64,000 nt of DNA, from the NCBI GenBank assembly GCA_049889415.1, contig JBMHDL010000010.1, forward strand, positions 110,378-174,377. The letters run 5' to 3'. Shown piece after piece: positions 53,222 to 62,988 of the stretch; position 1 is the first letter of the stretch; every line of letters begins with the position of its first letter. The position numbers and the translations under genes are program-made. The notes beneath the pieces were generated by a model. It was not told where the DNA came from. It saw only the letters and a program-made list of their open reading frames with translations, and ran no database searches. The DNA comes from JAYQKL01 sp049889415 (GTDB taxonomy: Bacteria > Pseudomonadota > Alphaproteobacteria > RS24).

Positions 53222-54049
53222 ATGACAGCAGGCCAAACGACTCTGTCCCCGATTTTAATTGTTGCGGGGTCTGACTCCGGTGGTGGTGCCGGCATTCAGG
53301 CCGATATCAAAGCGGTGACGGCATTGGGTGGGTTTGCTATGACGGCCGTTTCGGCTCTGACGGCGCAAAACACGCAAGGTGTGCAGGAGGTCATGGATGT
53401 GCCGCCAGCTTTCGTTGCCAGGCAGATTTCCGCCGTGTTAGAGGATTTGGGGGCCGAGGCCGTCAAAACTGGCATGTTGCCCAATATTGAAGTGATTGAA
53501 GCCGTCGCTGACGCACTGGACGGTCAGAAAGCCCCTGTGGTGGTTGATCCGGTGATGGTTGCCAGCTCCGGTGACCGGTTGTTGCGCGATGATGCCGTGG
53601 CGGCGATGCAAAGCTGTCTGATCAGCCGTGCCGGTTTGGTAACACCCAATATGCCTGAAACCGAAGTGCTGACTGGACGCCGTGTGGAAACCTTGGATGA
53701 TATGAAATTCGCCGCAGATCAGTTGATGGAGTCCGGCGCCCGCGCTGCCTTGATCAAGGGCGGGCATGGTCAAGATGCTGTCGTCATCGACTTGCTGGCC
53801 GAGCAGTCGGGTTTTACGGTGTTTGAAAACCCGCGCCTGGACAGCAAAAACACACATGGTACCGGTTGCACCCTGGCCTCTGGCACCGCCGCAGGCCTGG
53901 GGCAGGGGTTGCCAATGCAACAGGCGGTCGAGCGGGCGATATCCTATGTCCGTATGGCCATTTCCTTGGCTGATCCCAAGCTCGGACAGGGGGATAACAA
54001 GCCGCTTTTCCATGGCTGGCCTTTGGGGACATCCGAGCGGTCTGAGTGA
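53222..54049 (+). CDS. thiD: hydroxymethylpyrimidine kinase / phosphomethylpyrimidine kinase
   Basis: Thiamine pathway kinase of the ribokinase fold, 275 residues. Motifs are VAGSDSGGGAGIQADIKA, VDPVMVASSGDRLL, ALIKGGHG and NTHGTGCTLASGTAAGL, with the anion-hole GTGC. Starts 2 bases after glmM. A weak hairpin with T run follows. Confidence 0.95.
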   Translation: MTAGQTTLSPILIVAGSDSGGGAGIQADIKAVTALGGFAMTAVSALTAQNTQGVQEVMDVPPAFVARQISAVLEDLGAEAVKTGMLPNIEVIEAVADALDGQKAPVVVDPVMVASSGDRLLRDDAVAAMQSCLISRAGLVTPNMPETEVLTGRRVETLDDMKFAADQLMESGARAALIKGGHGQDAVVIDLLAEQSGFTVFENPRLDSKNTHGTGCTLASGTAAGLGQGLPMQQAVERAISYVRMAISLADPKLGQGDNKPLFHGWPLGTSERSE

Positions 54050-54054
54050 GGCAC

Positions 54055-54071
54055 AACCCGCAAGGGTTTTT
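54055..54071 (+). terminator. weak terminator after thiD
   Basis: AACCC (54055-54059) and GGGTT (54064-54068) flank a GCAA loop, followed by TTT. It sits between the convergent ends of thiD and the receptor gene. The stem is short, so this is tentative. Confidence 0.35.
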
Positions 54072-54082
54072 GGGCGGTTATC

Positions 54083-56320
54083 TTAAAAATTGACCTTGAA
54101 CTCCAGCCCCATTGTCCGTGGTGGTGATGAAAAGACCGCAAACTGTCCGGGTTGCGCGGGCACCGGAAATGCGAGAATATTGTATTTCTCATCAAAAATA
54201 TTGTTCACGACAAATGACAGGTTCCAGTCATTGTTGTAATGCCGCAGGCCAATCCGCCCGCCGAAAGTCGCAAAGGCGTCATTGATTAAAACATCGTTAA
54301 GGGCGGCGCGTTCCATCGCGCTCAACCCTTCTGCGTCCACGGCTGCCGAGGTGATTGCCGCTTCCTCGTTCCAGCGCATGTTGAGATGGGCGTACCATTC
54401 GCTGAGAGGCGTCAAATCCTGAACATAAGTGGCCTGGGCCGTCACCACATATTCCGGTGTGCTGCCGAGCTGTACCCCGCTCTGCAAGGTGGTTGAAAGT
54501 ATGTCCACGTCATCCTGACGCTCAGCGTTGACATAAAGCACCCCGCCGCCCAGTGTCCAATTGTCGTTCGGAAAAGCCCGCACATCTAGTTCAACCCCCT
54601 GAGAGATGACATCCGATCCGATGACGACAAAATTGACTCCGTTGAAAACATTCTCCTGAAACCCATCAATTTCCTGGTAAAATCCGGTTGCGTTGACCGT
54701 CAGCCGATTGTCAAGCCAGCTTGATTTGAAACCGATTTCAAAACTGTCATTGGTTTCCTTGTCAAAGGCCAGATCTGAAGCCTGAATGGGCTGTGTGTTT
54801 CCGGGTTGGGCAATGTTGCCATCATTGTCATAGCTTGTCACGGATGTAGAAAACCCGCTGCGTAACAGATTGTAGGAGCCTGATTTGAAGCCGCGAGAAA
54901 TGCCGCCAAAGATCATCAAATCTTTTGAGATATGTCTTGCATAGCGAATGGTGCCGGCAAATGTGCTGCTCGACATTGTGTCGTCATAACGCCCGTTGAA
55001 TTCAGGGTTCAAGGTCGGGTTGCAGATGATCGGCAACAGGACGCGGATGTTCTGCGCTAGTTGGTCTCCGTCCGGGCCAAGCAGTTCCTCACAAATCGGC
55101 ACGCCGGTCACCGTCAAATCGGCGGTCAAATCCTTTTTCTCATGGGTGTAGCGGGCCCCGACCATCAGTTCGTCTTTCGGACTCAGGGTGATGATATTAT
55201 GGGTGAAAAGGGCGATCGACTGTGTATCGAGTTCGAACTGGTCAGTGTTTTGTCTGCCACCCTCCTGGGATGCGGAAAATGCGTCGCTCAAAGTCGGTAT
55301 CGTGACGCCCCCGGGGAAGGTTTGCGTGCTGGCCAAAATATAAGGGCTTCCGGTGCCGGCCGTTAAATCAACGGGCAGGGTACCAAACAGTTGAAAGCCC
55401 GCATAATTCGCCTCGCTGGGTTCCAAAGTGGCTGCAAAGGCCCTAACCAGTGGGTTAGGCGCGGCCAGCAGGCCGGCCAGCAGTTGATTGTAATTCTGGT
55501 TAACCATATCTGTCGCGCCCATGGTGGCGATATTTACCAGCAGGTCCAGATATTCATCCGCCTGCGTGCCATAGCTGATGGTGTCGCTGGTGCTGATGCT
55601 TTGGTCCAGGAAAAACAGACCCGCCAGCCAGTCAAGTGTACCGTTCACCCCTTGCAGACGCAGTTCCTGAGTGAAGACTTCTTCCTTGTCAGTTTTGCCG
55701 TCGCGATAAAGAATATCAGCACCTGAAAAGTCAAGGTCATGACTCTGTTCAGCTTCATATGTTCGGAAAGCGGTAATCGAAGTGAATGTGCCGCTTTTCA
55801 GTTTTCGGTCATACTGGGCTGACAGGCCAAAATCTTCAAAGGTGTCCTCAAAGGGTCTGCCAGGAGTGAAGGCGGCATCGAAACGTGTGTCATTATTTGC
55901 CGTGCCGCTGTCGGTTACACCAATCAGGGGCCAGGCGGCGGTGCCGGTCAAAGGGGCGGCGCCAGCAAGGCCGTTCAATATCGGGCTGATCGGTCCAGGG
56001 GCGTGTACAGCAACACAACAGTCGCGGCTGTTTTCACTGTAATCCAGAATGAGCCGCAACTCTTTAATATCGTCTTTCCACAGATATTGCCCGCGCAGGA
56101 GCATGTCATCACGGTCATTATGATGCGCACCGGTGTTGAGGTTTTCTACATAGCCATCGCTGGCTTGTAAAATGACATCCAGTTGCAGTGCTGCGTGTTG
56201 AGTTACGGCGCCGGTGGTTGAGAAGCTCAGTTCATGTTGATCAAAACTGCCGATCAGATAGGCGGCTTGGGTTGAGGGGTCAAAGCCAGGTTTGCCGGTC
56301 ACAATGTTGATGACCCCGGG
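54083..56320 (-). pseudogene. TonB-dependent outer membrane receptor, 5'-truncated
   Basis: Outer-membrane barrel protein for iron-complex or other ligand uptake, represented by about 745 residues. The reading frame is intact from the plug motif PGVINIVTGKPGFDPS through the barrel strands to the C-terminus LEFKVNF, ending in Phe as barrel proteins do. Missing are the signal peptide, TonB box and first half of the plug: in normal receptors about 130-150 residues precede the motif GGVINIVT. Upstream the receptor frame runs only to a TAA near 56368. The GTG at 56302 could start translation, but without a signal peptide the product could not be exported. Extra Cys pairs (RDCCVAV) lie in the barrel. 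Convergent with thiD. Confidence 0.88.
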
Positions 56321-56593
56321 CAGCCGCTGGCACCGAAAAGGGAAATAATCGCCGATGAATTTTTATCCAAATGCAGCCTGATGGCGGATTTGGACAACCG
56401 TCAAAACCCTCATACTTGGCAGATCTGCGCTTCCCATCTCGCCCGCAATGGTGACTATGACGCCGCCATTGCCTTTATCGATGAGGCTCGCAGCCTGTAT
56501 GTCGGCGCCGGCGATATGGGGGCGGTCATCCGCATGGACGAAATCCGCGCCGAACTGCACTACGCCCGCTTCAACGCCAAATGGGGCGGGTGA
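56321..56593 (+). pseudogene. 3' fragment of an unidentified protein
   Basis: Frame open from the junction with the receptor to TGA at 56591. From the only ATG (56381) it would give a 70-residue product, but coding-like sequence continues upstream to the junction (PLAPKREIIADEFLSKC), so this looks like the C-terminal end of a longer gene. The sequence WQICASHLARNGDYDAAIAFIDEARSLY is TPR-like. I do not recognise the protein. It lies head-to-head with the truncated receptor, so both genes appear to have lost their 5' ends at the same point. Confidence 0.5.
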
Positions 56594-56651
56594 GGTTTTA
56601 ACTCACCCCTCTTGCCTTCCGGCCCTCTTTCCTCTATATCTCCGCGTGGGA

Positions 56652-56694
56652 CACCTCTCCCCAACGAGAGGCAACTATCTGTGAGGGTAGAGAT
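56652..56694 (+). promoter_or_regulatory. serC-motif RNA leader
   Basis: Two adjacent hairpins directly before the serC ATG: CCTCTC (56654-56659) with GAGAGG (56666-56671), then CTATC (56675-56679) with GGTAG (56686-56690). The second hairpin's loop and 3' arm contain the GAGGG ribosome site, so folding could control initiation. This arrangement and location match the alphaproteobacterial serC RNA motif known upstream of serC; its ligand, if any, is unknown. Confidence 0.72.
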
Positions 56695-57879
56695 ATGACA
56701 GATTTGACCAAGCCGGTCTCCAAACCAGTGGAGCGGCCGGCAAACCCTGATTTTTCTTCAGGTCCGTGCGCCAAGCGCCCGGGATATGCATTACACCATC
56801 TTGAAAACGCCGTTTTGGGCCGGTCACACCGCTCCAAGCCCGGCAAGGCACGCCTGAAAGAGGCGATTGACCGCACCCGTGCCATTTTGCGGGTGCCGGA
56901 GGATTACCATATCGGCATCGTACCCGGCTCCGACACCGGCGCCTTTGAAATGGCTATGTGGAGTGTGCTCGGTGAACGCGGCCTTGATATTCTCGGCTGG
57001 GAGAGCTTCGGCAAGGGCTGGATCACCGATGCCGTCAAGCAGTTAAAACTCGACGATGTGCGGGTCATGGAAGCGGGTTACGGCGATCTGCCGGATCTGT
57101 CGGCGGTTGATTTCAGCCGCGATGTCGCCTTCACCTGGAATGGCACGACTTCTGGTGTGCGGGTGCCGAACGGGGACTGGATTGCGGCAGACCGCACCGG
57201 TCTGACGCTGTGTGACGCCACATCCGCCGCCTTTGCCATGGACCTGCCCTGGGACAGGCTCGACATCACAACCTATAGCTGGCAGAAGGTGATGGGTGGG
57301 GAGGCCGCACACGGTATGCTGATTCTCAGCCCCCGGGCGGTTGAACGTCTTGAGAGTTACACCCCGCCATGGCCGTTGCCGAAAGTGTTCCGTCTGACTA
57401 AAGGTGGCAAGCTGATTGATGGCATTTTCCGCGGCGAGACCATCAACACCCCGTCTATGCTGGCAGTTGAGGACTATATTGATGCCCTGAAATGGGCCGA
57501 AGAAATTGGTGGACTTGATGCCCTGCTGCAGCGCTCGGCCGATAATCTGGCTGTTCTGGCAGGCTGGGTGGCCCGCACCGATTGGGTCAGCTTTCTGTGC
57601 CAGAAGGATGAAAACCTGTCCAACACCTCCATCTGCCTGACCATCACCGACCCGCGTGCCTTGGCGCTGGATGACGCTGAGCAGGCGGCATTGGCTAAAC
57701 GCCTCGCAACATTGCTGGATGAAGAGGGTGTCGCCTATGACATTGGCGCCTATCGTGACGCGCCAGCCGGTTTGAGGATTTGGGGTGGGGCCACGGTTGA
57801 AGCCGCGGACCTTGAAAAACTGACACACTGGCTGGACTGGGCCTTCGAAACCGCCCTCGCTGAAGCGACAGCCGCGTGA
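56695..57879 (+). CDS. serC: phosphoserine aminotransferase
   Basis: PLP enzyme converting 3-phosphohydroxypyruvate to phosphoserine. The 394 residues are of the alphaproteobacterial/archaeal type, beginning KPVERPANPDFSSGPCAKRP. The Schiff-base Lys198 is in YSWQKVMGGEAAHG. TWNGTTSGVRVPNGDWI and the ending DLEKLTHWLDWAFE match the group. It is preceded by the serC RNA leader and followed by serA 16 bases on. Confidence 0.96.
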   Translation: MTDLTKPVSKPVERPANPDFSSGPCAKRPGYALHHLENAVLGRSHRSKPGKARLKEAIDRTRAILRVPEDYHIGIVPGSDTGAFEMAMWSVLGERGLDILGWESFGKGWITDAVKQLKLDDVRVMEAGYGDLPDLSAVDFSRDVAFTWNGTTSGVRVPNGDWIAADRTGLTLCDATSAAFAMDLPWDRLDITTYSWQKVMGGEAAHGMLILSPRAVERLESYTPPWPLPKVFRLTKGGKLIDGIFRGETINTPSMLAVEDYIDALKWAEEIGGLDALLQRSADNLAVLAGWVARTDWVSFLCQKDENLSNTSICLTITDPRALALDDAEQAALAKRLATLLDEEGVAYDIGAYRDAPAGLRIWGGATVEAADLEKLTHWLDWAFETALAEATAA

Positions 57880-57895
57880 ATAAAGGAGCATGAAG

Positions 57896-59473
57896 ATGCC
57901 AAAAGTATTGATTTCCGACAAAATGAGCCCCCGCGCTGAAGAGATTTTCAAGCAGCGCGGCATTGAAGTTGACGTCATCACGGGTCTTGACCGCGATGAG
58001 TTGATCAAAATCATAGACCAGTATGACGGTCTGGCTGTTCGTTCCTCCACCAAGGCGACTCCACCGGTGATTGAAGCGGCTAAAAACCTAAAAGTGATTG
58101 GTCGCGCTGGTATTGGGGTTGATAATATCGACCTCCCGGCCGCCACTGCCCAAGGGGTTGTGGTGATGAACACGCCGTTCGGAAATTCCATCACCACGGC
58201 GGAACACGCCATCGCCATGATGTTCGCTCTCGCCAGGCAATTGCCGACTGCCAATGCCTCGACCCATGAGGGCAAATGGGAGAAATCCCGGTTCATGGGG
58301 GTTGAGGTGTCCGGCAAGGTGCTAGGGGTTATTGGTTGCGGAAATATCGGCGCCAATGTCGCGACACGGGCGCTGGGTCTGAAGATGAAAGTGGTCGCTT
58401 TTGACCCGTTCCTGACGCCTGAGCGCGCCGTCGACATTGGCGTTGAAAAGGTCGAATTGGACGAGCTGTTGGGCCGGGCTGATTTCATCACTCTGCACAC
58501 CCCGCTGACGGATACGACCCGCAACATTATTGATGCCGAGGCTTTGGCGAAAACCAAACCGGGCGTGCGCATCATCAATTGCGCCCGTGGCGGATTGGTT
58601 GCCGAAAAAGACCTGAAAGCCGCTCTTGACAGCGGTCATGTCGCCGGCGCTGCATTGGATGTGTTTGAAAGTGAACCTGCCAAGGAGAGCGACTTTTTCG
58701 GTATGGAGAATGTCGTCTGCACGCCGCATCTGGGGGCCTCCACCGAAGAGGCGCAGATCAATGTCGCCATTCAGGTCGCCGAGCAGATGTCTGACTATCT
58801 GCTGTCCGGGGCCGTCACCAATGCCATCAACATGCCGAGCATTTCTGCTGAGGACGCGCCGCGCCTCAGCCCGTTTGTGACCTTGTCCGAACAGCTCGGC
58901 CTGCTGGCCGGTCAGGTGACCGAGTCGGCGCTCAAGGGCGTGAACATTGAATATGCCGGTGATGTCGGCGAACTGAACACCGCCCCGCTGACTTCAGCCA
59001 CCATTGCCGGCATTTTGCGCCCGCTCATGGCTGAGGTGAACATGGTCAGCGCTCCGGCCATCGCCAAAGAGCGCGGCATCAGCATTTCCGAGACCAAAAG
59101 TCAGTCCACCGGTGCCTATGACACCTATATCCGTGTGACGGTTGAGACGGAAAAACAAAGCCGGTCTGTCGCCGGTACGATTTTCTCCAACGGTCAGCCA
59201 CGGGTGATACAGGTCAAGGGCATCAATATGGATGCCGAGCTGGCACCCCGCATGCTCTATGTCACCAATAATGACCAGCCCGGCTTCATCGGCGCGCTGG
59301 GCACGGTGCTGGGCAGGCACGGCATCAACATTGCCTCATTCAGCCTGGGCCGTGAAAAGCCCGGCGGTGACGCCATCTCCCTGATTGCCGTGGACACGGA
59401 TGTGTCGCCGGCGGTTCTGGAAGAAGTTCAGGGCCTGGAGCAGGTTTTGCAGGTGAAAGCGCTTACCTTTTAA
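57896..59473 (+). CDS. serA: D-3-phosphoglycerate dehydrogenase
   Basis: First committed step of serine synthesis. The 525 residues are of the long form with NAD fold VLGVIGCGNIGANVATRALG, the catalytic regions GRAGIGVDNIDLPAAT, NCARGGLVAEKDL and HLGASTEEAQINVA, an intervening domain, and a C-terminal ACT domain (LYVTNNDQPGFIGALGTVLG) that usually confers serine inhibition. ATG 57896 is preferred over 57890 because AAGGAG (57883-57888) is correctly spaced for it. Confidence 0.97.
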   Translation: MPKVLISDKMSPRAEEIFKQRGIEVDVITGLDRDELIKIIDQYDGLAVRSSTKATPPVIEAAKNLKVIGRAGIGVDNIDLPAATAQGVVVMNTPFGNSITTAEHAIAMMFALARQLPTANASTHEGKWEKSRFMGVEVSGKVLGVIGCGNIGANVATRALGLKMKVVAFDPFLTPERAVDIGVEKVELDELLGRADFITLHTPLTDTTRNIIDAEALAKTKPGVRIINCARGGLVAEKDLKAALDSGHVAGAALDVFESEPAKESDFFGMENVVCTPHLGASTEEAQINVAIQVAEQMSDYLLSGAVTNAINMPSISAEDAPRLSPFVTLSEQLGLLAGQVTESALKGVNIEYAGDVGELNTAPLTSATIAGILRPLMAEVNMVSAPAIAKERGISISETKSQSTGAYDTYIRVTVETEKQSRSVAGTIFSNGQPRVIQVKGINMDAELAPRMLYVTNNDQPGFIGALGTVLGRHGINIASFSLGREKPGGDAISLIAVDTDVSPAVLEEVQGLEQVLQVKALTF

Positions 59474-59530
59474 GCCGTAACGGGCTATAAGGGGCGGGTC
59501 TGCAAATACTGGGATTCGAAAGGGCGCATT

Positions 59531-60826
59531 ATGGCCAATGTCGTGGTTGTCGGCTCGCAATGGGGCGATGAGGGGAAAGGCAAGATTGTTGACTGGCTGT
59601 CAGAGCGCGCCGATATTGTGGCGCGGTTTCAAGGCGGTCACAATGCCGGACACACGCTGGTCATTGACGGCGAAGTTTATAAACTCTCCCTGCTGCCGAG
59701 CGGCATTGTGCGCGAAGGCAAGCTGTCGGTCATCGGCAATGGCGTGGTCATCGACCCCTGGGCCCTGCTGAAGGAGATTGACCAGCTGACCGGGCAGGGT
59801 GTGACCATCACGCCGGACAATCTGCGGATTGCTGAAAATGCCGTGTTGATTTTACCGGTGCATCAGGAACTGGACGCATCGCGCGAAAGTGCGGCCAAGG
59901 AGGCCGACAAAATCGGCACGACCAAGCGCGGCATCGGCCCCGCTTATGAAGACAAGGTCGGCCGCCGCGCCATTCGGGTGCGCGATCTGGCGGATCTCGA
60001 CACGTTGCCGGCCAAGATTGACAAAATGCTGACCCATCACAACGCGTTGCGGCGCGGTTTCGGGCAGGCTGAGTTTGAGGCAGCGCCTCTGCTCGCGGCG
60101 CTGACTGAGATTGCCCCGCAGATTACGCCGTTTGCCGAGCCGGTCTGGAAGCTGTTGAACGAAGCACGCAAACAAGGCCAGCGGATTTTGTTTGAGGGCG
60201 CGCAGGGCACACTGCTCGACATTGATCACGGCACCTATCCGTTCGTCACGTCCTCCAACACGATTGCGGGGCAGGCGGCGATCGGCTCCGGCATCGGCCC
60301 GTCGGCGCTGAGCCATGTGCTGGGCATCACCAAGGCTTACACCACACGGGTCGGCGAGGGGCCGTTCCCGACTGAGCAGGACAATGACACCGGCCAGCGG
60401 CTGGGTGAGCGCGGCCATGAATTCGGCACGGTGACGGGGCGCAAGCGCCGCTGTGGCTGGTTTGACGCCGTGCTGGTGCGCCAGGCCGTGCAGACCGGCG
60501 GCATTGACGGCATCGCCCTGACCAAGCTGGATGTGCTGGACGGGTTTGAGGAAATCAAGGTGTGCACCGGCTACCGGCTGGATGGCGAAATGATTGATTA
60601 TCTGCCGGCGGATGCGGCAGCGCAGACGCGCATTGAGCCGGTTTATGAAACGCTGGAAGGCTGGAGCGACACCAGCTTTGGCGCGCGCAGCTGGGCCGAT
60701 TTGCCGGCCAATGCCGTGCGCTATGTGCGCTATGTGGAAGAGCTGATTGGCGCGCCGGTGACGCTGCTGTCCACCAGCCCCGAACGCGACGACACCATCC
60801 TTGTGAAGGACCCCTTTGAGGATTGA
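59531..60826 (+). CDS. purA: adenylosuccinate synthetase
   Basis: GTP-dependent conversion of IMP and aspartate to adenylosuccinate. The 431 residues include the N-terminal P-loop GSQWGDEGKGKIVDWL, GGHNAGHTLVIDG, EGAQGTLLDIDHGTYPFVTS and TGRKRRCGWFD. The coding sequence is more GC-rich than the earlier part of the window. It ends before a 285-base gap. Confidence 0.97.
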   Translation: MANVVVVGSQWGDEGKGKIVDWLSERADIVARFQGGHNAGHTLVIDGEVYKLSLLPSGIVREGKLSVIGNGVVIDPWALLKEIDQLTGQGVTITPDNLRIAENAVLILPVHQELDASRESAAKEADKIGTTKRGIGPAYEDKVGRRAIRVRDLADLDTLPAKIDKMLTHHNALRRGFGQAEFEAAPLLAALTEIAPQITPFAEPVWKLLNEARKQGQRILFEGAQGTLLDIDHGTYPFVTSSNTIAGQAAIGSGIGPSALSHVLGITKAYTTRVGEGPFPTEQDNDTGQRLGERGHEFGTVTGRKRRCGWFDAVLVRQAVQTGGIDGIALTKLDVLDGFEEIKVCTGYRLDGEMIDYLPADAAAQTRIEPVYETLEGWSDTSFGARSWADLPANAVRYVRYVEELIGAPVTLLSTSPERDDTILVKDPFED

Positions 60827-61111
60827 GTATAAGGGCTCGCTTTCCTGAAGGGAAAGCCCAGCCCGCATTCTCCCGATGAAGCTGTTTCGTGAAGTGAAAC
60901 AGCGGAATGGGGTGCACCCGCCTGGCTACAAGGACTTGGCGCACGCAGTGAGCCTTATTGACCCCTAGTCCGCCTTGCCCCGCGTAGCGGCCCCATCAAC
61001 CATTTACAAAATCTGCACTCAATCACAAACCTTGAGAATAGGGGTGTTGATTAAAAGGCAAATCAGCGTGTTTACTTTTACTTAAGAAGAAAAAGAAGAG
61101 GGAGGGATGAA
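60827..61111. other. gap with hairpins, between purA and the OLD gene
   Basis: No gene seen. It contains two perfect or near-perfect hairpins: one with GGG (60833-60835)/CCC (60857-60859) and CTTTCC (60840-60845)/GGAAAG (60851-60856), and one with GCTGTTTC (60881-60888)/GAAACAGC (60896-60903). A 10-base palindrome GGGTGCACCC follows (60910-60919). There is no T run, so neither hairpin is a canonical terminator. From about 61000 the sequence becomes AT-rich up to the OLD gene. Confidence 0.5.
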
Positions 61112-62968
61112 ATGGAAATCAGGTCTCTTCGAATTAAAAATTATAAAGGCATTAATGATCAAACAATTCGTTTTGATAGGTGTTCAAATGCAAATATCAT
61201 CTCACTTATCGGTTTAAATGAAAGTGGTAAGACGACCACATTAGAGGCAATTGAGCGTTTTGCCATGGGGGAAGCACCAGAGGAAAACCCTGTAGTGCCT
61301 CTAGGTTTTGGTTTCAATAACGCAGAGGAGCCAACTTCCTTTATTCCAAATAATAAAATCAGCAGTTTTACTAATAGCATAGATTTGATTGCTGATATCA
61401 AAATTAGTGAACAGGAGATTGAGCAGTTTATAAACGTTTTTAATGAATTTATTAACGACGAAGATAATCGGCAAAAATACGATTGTTCATTATGGCGAAT
61501 AAAAGCCGAAGAATTTAGGAAGCCAATTAAAATAACTAGAAGTTTCCATTTTGAGAAGTCAGAATTTCAAAAAGCTGAATTATCACAACCTCTAATTCGA
61601 ATTACTTCTACTGCTAACGGTGTGATTAGTGAGCTACCAGAAGAGTTACAAAAATTATTCGAGAGTGAGCTTTTGAGCCTCTTACCCTCAATAAACTTTT
61701 TTCCTGCTGCATTATCAGAGTTTCCAGAAAAAATTTATCTTGAAGAAACTGAGTCCGAAGCAACCAACGAGAAGCACGAAAAAGTCATCAAATGCTATCG
61801 AGAGATTATCGGTGACATTCTTGCTGTTGATGAAATGAATATTGATGAACATATTATAGACAGAATTACTTCTGAAGATGACTCAGCTCAAAGGTCTCTT
61901 CAGGGAGTAATTAATGGAATTAGAAGCAGAATAGAGAATTCCGTTGTTAAGGAATGGCAGAATATTTTTGGTTCAAAAAATAACGTTGAGAGGTCTGTTC
62001 AAGTAGTTTCTGGCAAGGACGAGAGAGGGTATTTTCTCGAAATAAAACTACGCCAAGGCGAAGAAGAATTCTCAATTAAAGATACATCTTTAGGGCATAG
62101 ATGGTTTTTTTGTTTTCTGATGTTCACCGCTTTCCGTAAGAATCGAATAGAAACAAATAAGCCTGTTATTTTTCTTCTAGATGAACCTGCTGCTAGTCTC
62201 CATCCTAGTGCGCAAAGCAAAATGCTTGAGACTTTTAAAAACATTACCGATGACTGTTGTCAGGTAATTTATACAACCCATAGTCCATATTTGATTGAAC
62301 CGAACTGGCTGGAAAGCACATTTATTGTCCAAAATGAAGCTGTTCGATCAGATGATGATGTTTGGTCGCCAACCGTCGATGTGAAAATCACACCTTATCG
62401 GACAATGCTTGCTTCTGAGGATGAAAATCAGGCCCTTTATTCCAAGATTATCTTTGATGCTTTGGACTATAGTTTGCCTAAAATTGATGTTCTAAACTCA
62501 ATGCCAAAAATCGTGGTTGAAGGTAAAGGAGACTATTATATTTATGAATATTTCAAAAAACTTTCCCCTAAATTAAATCAGAATTTTCAATTTGTCCCTG
62601 GTGCTGGTGCATCAAAGCTAGAGCCAATTATCAGCATTTTAATCAGCTGGGGGCAAAAGTATTGTGTGCTCCTAGATGGTGATGTGGCTGGTAAGGGTAA
62701 TGCTAAAAAAATTAGGAAAAACTTCCTTTTATCCAAAAAAACTGTCCTTGAGTTGGATGCAATAGATCAAGAATTTACCGACCTTGAATCGCTTCTATCT
62801 GATGAATTAAAGGAAAGAATATCTTCAAACAAAAGAAAGAAAGAAATAAGACAGTTTTTTCAGGAAAAACTAGCTTGCGATGAAGAGATTGAGGTGGACG
62901 AAATGACCAAGGGTAATTTCAATAGGGTGTTTGAATTCTTATCAAACAATTTGAGTGAGCAAACTTAA
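61112..62968 (+). CDS. OLD family ATP-dependent nuclease
   Basis: Predicted overcoming-lysogenization-defect (OLD) nuclease, 618 residues: an N-terminal ABC-type ATPase with Walker A GLNESGKT (34-41), a coiled middle, Walker B VIFLLDEPAASLHPS (Asp357-Glu358) and YTTHSPYLIEP; then a C-terminal TOPRIM nuclease domain with Glu470 in VVEGKGDYY and Asp522-x-Asp524 in LLDGDVAGKG. OLD proteins act against phages or as plasmid-linked nucleases; class 2 members pair with a UvrD-like helicase, but none is adjacent, so this is a lone class 1-like form. It has a strong ribosome site (GGAGGG) and far lower GC than its neighbours, suggesting transfer. It lies convergent to rpoH, 20 bases apart. Confidence 0.9.
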   Translation: MEIRSLRIKNYKGINDQTIRFDRCSNANIISLIGLNESGKTTTLEAIERFAMGEAPEENPVVPLGFGFNNAEEPTSFIPNNKISSFTNSIDLIADIKISEQEIEQFINVFNEFINDEDNRQKYDCSLWRIKAEEFRKPIKITRSFHFEKSEFQKAELSQPLIRITSTANGVISELPEELQKLFESELLSLLPSINFFPAALSEFPEKIYLEETESEATNEKHEKVIKCYREIIGDILAVDEMNIDEHIIDRITSEDDSAQRSLQGVINGIRSRIENSVVKEWQNIFGSKNNVERSVQVVSGKDERGYFLEIKLRQGEEEFSIKDTSLGHRWFFCFLMFTAFRKNRIETNKPVIFLLDEPAASLHPSAQSKMLETFKNITDDCCQVIYTTHSPYLIEPNWLESTFIVQNEAVRSDDDVWSPTVDVKITPYRTMLASEDENQALYSKIIFDALDYSLPKIDVLNSMPKIVVEGKGDYYIYEYFKKLSPKLNQNFQFVPGAGASKLEPIISILISWGQKYCVLLDGDVAGKGNAKKIRKNFLLSKKTVLELDAIDQEFTDLESLLSDELKERISSNKRKKEIRQFFQEKLACDEEIEVDEMTKGNFNRVFEFLSNNLSEQT

Positions 62969-62988
62969 ATCTTTTTTAATTGCTCAAC

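Noticed and set aside
56321..56380. Continuation of the TonB receptor in a second frame reading SLFGASGCPG
   Set aside because: It resembles the plug motif LFGASATGG one frame off, suggesting a frameshift, but the surrounding residues (DKNSSAIIS) do not match the family and the opposite strand has coding-like sequence, so I treat it as chance next to a junction.
57043..58578. 511-residue frame antisense to serC/serA
   Set aside because: It crosses two well-supported genes and has no domain-like sequence; Pro/Arg-rich composition is typical of antisense frames.
59852..60868. 338-residue frame antisense to purA
   Set aside because: Fully overlaps purA with no recognisable domain.
61112..62968. 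Gabija (GajA/GajB) defence system
   Set aside because: The ATPase-TOPRIM protein resembles GajA in architecture, but no UvrD-like helicase gene is next to it; the neighbours are purA and rpoH.
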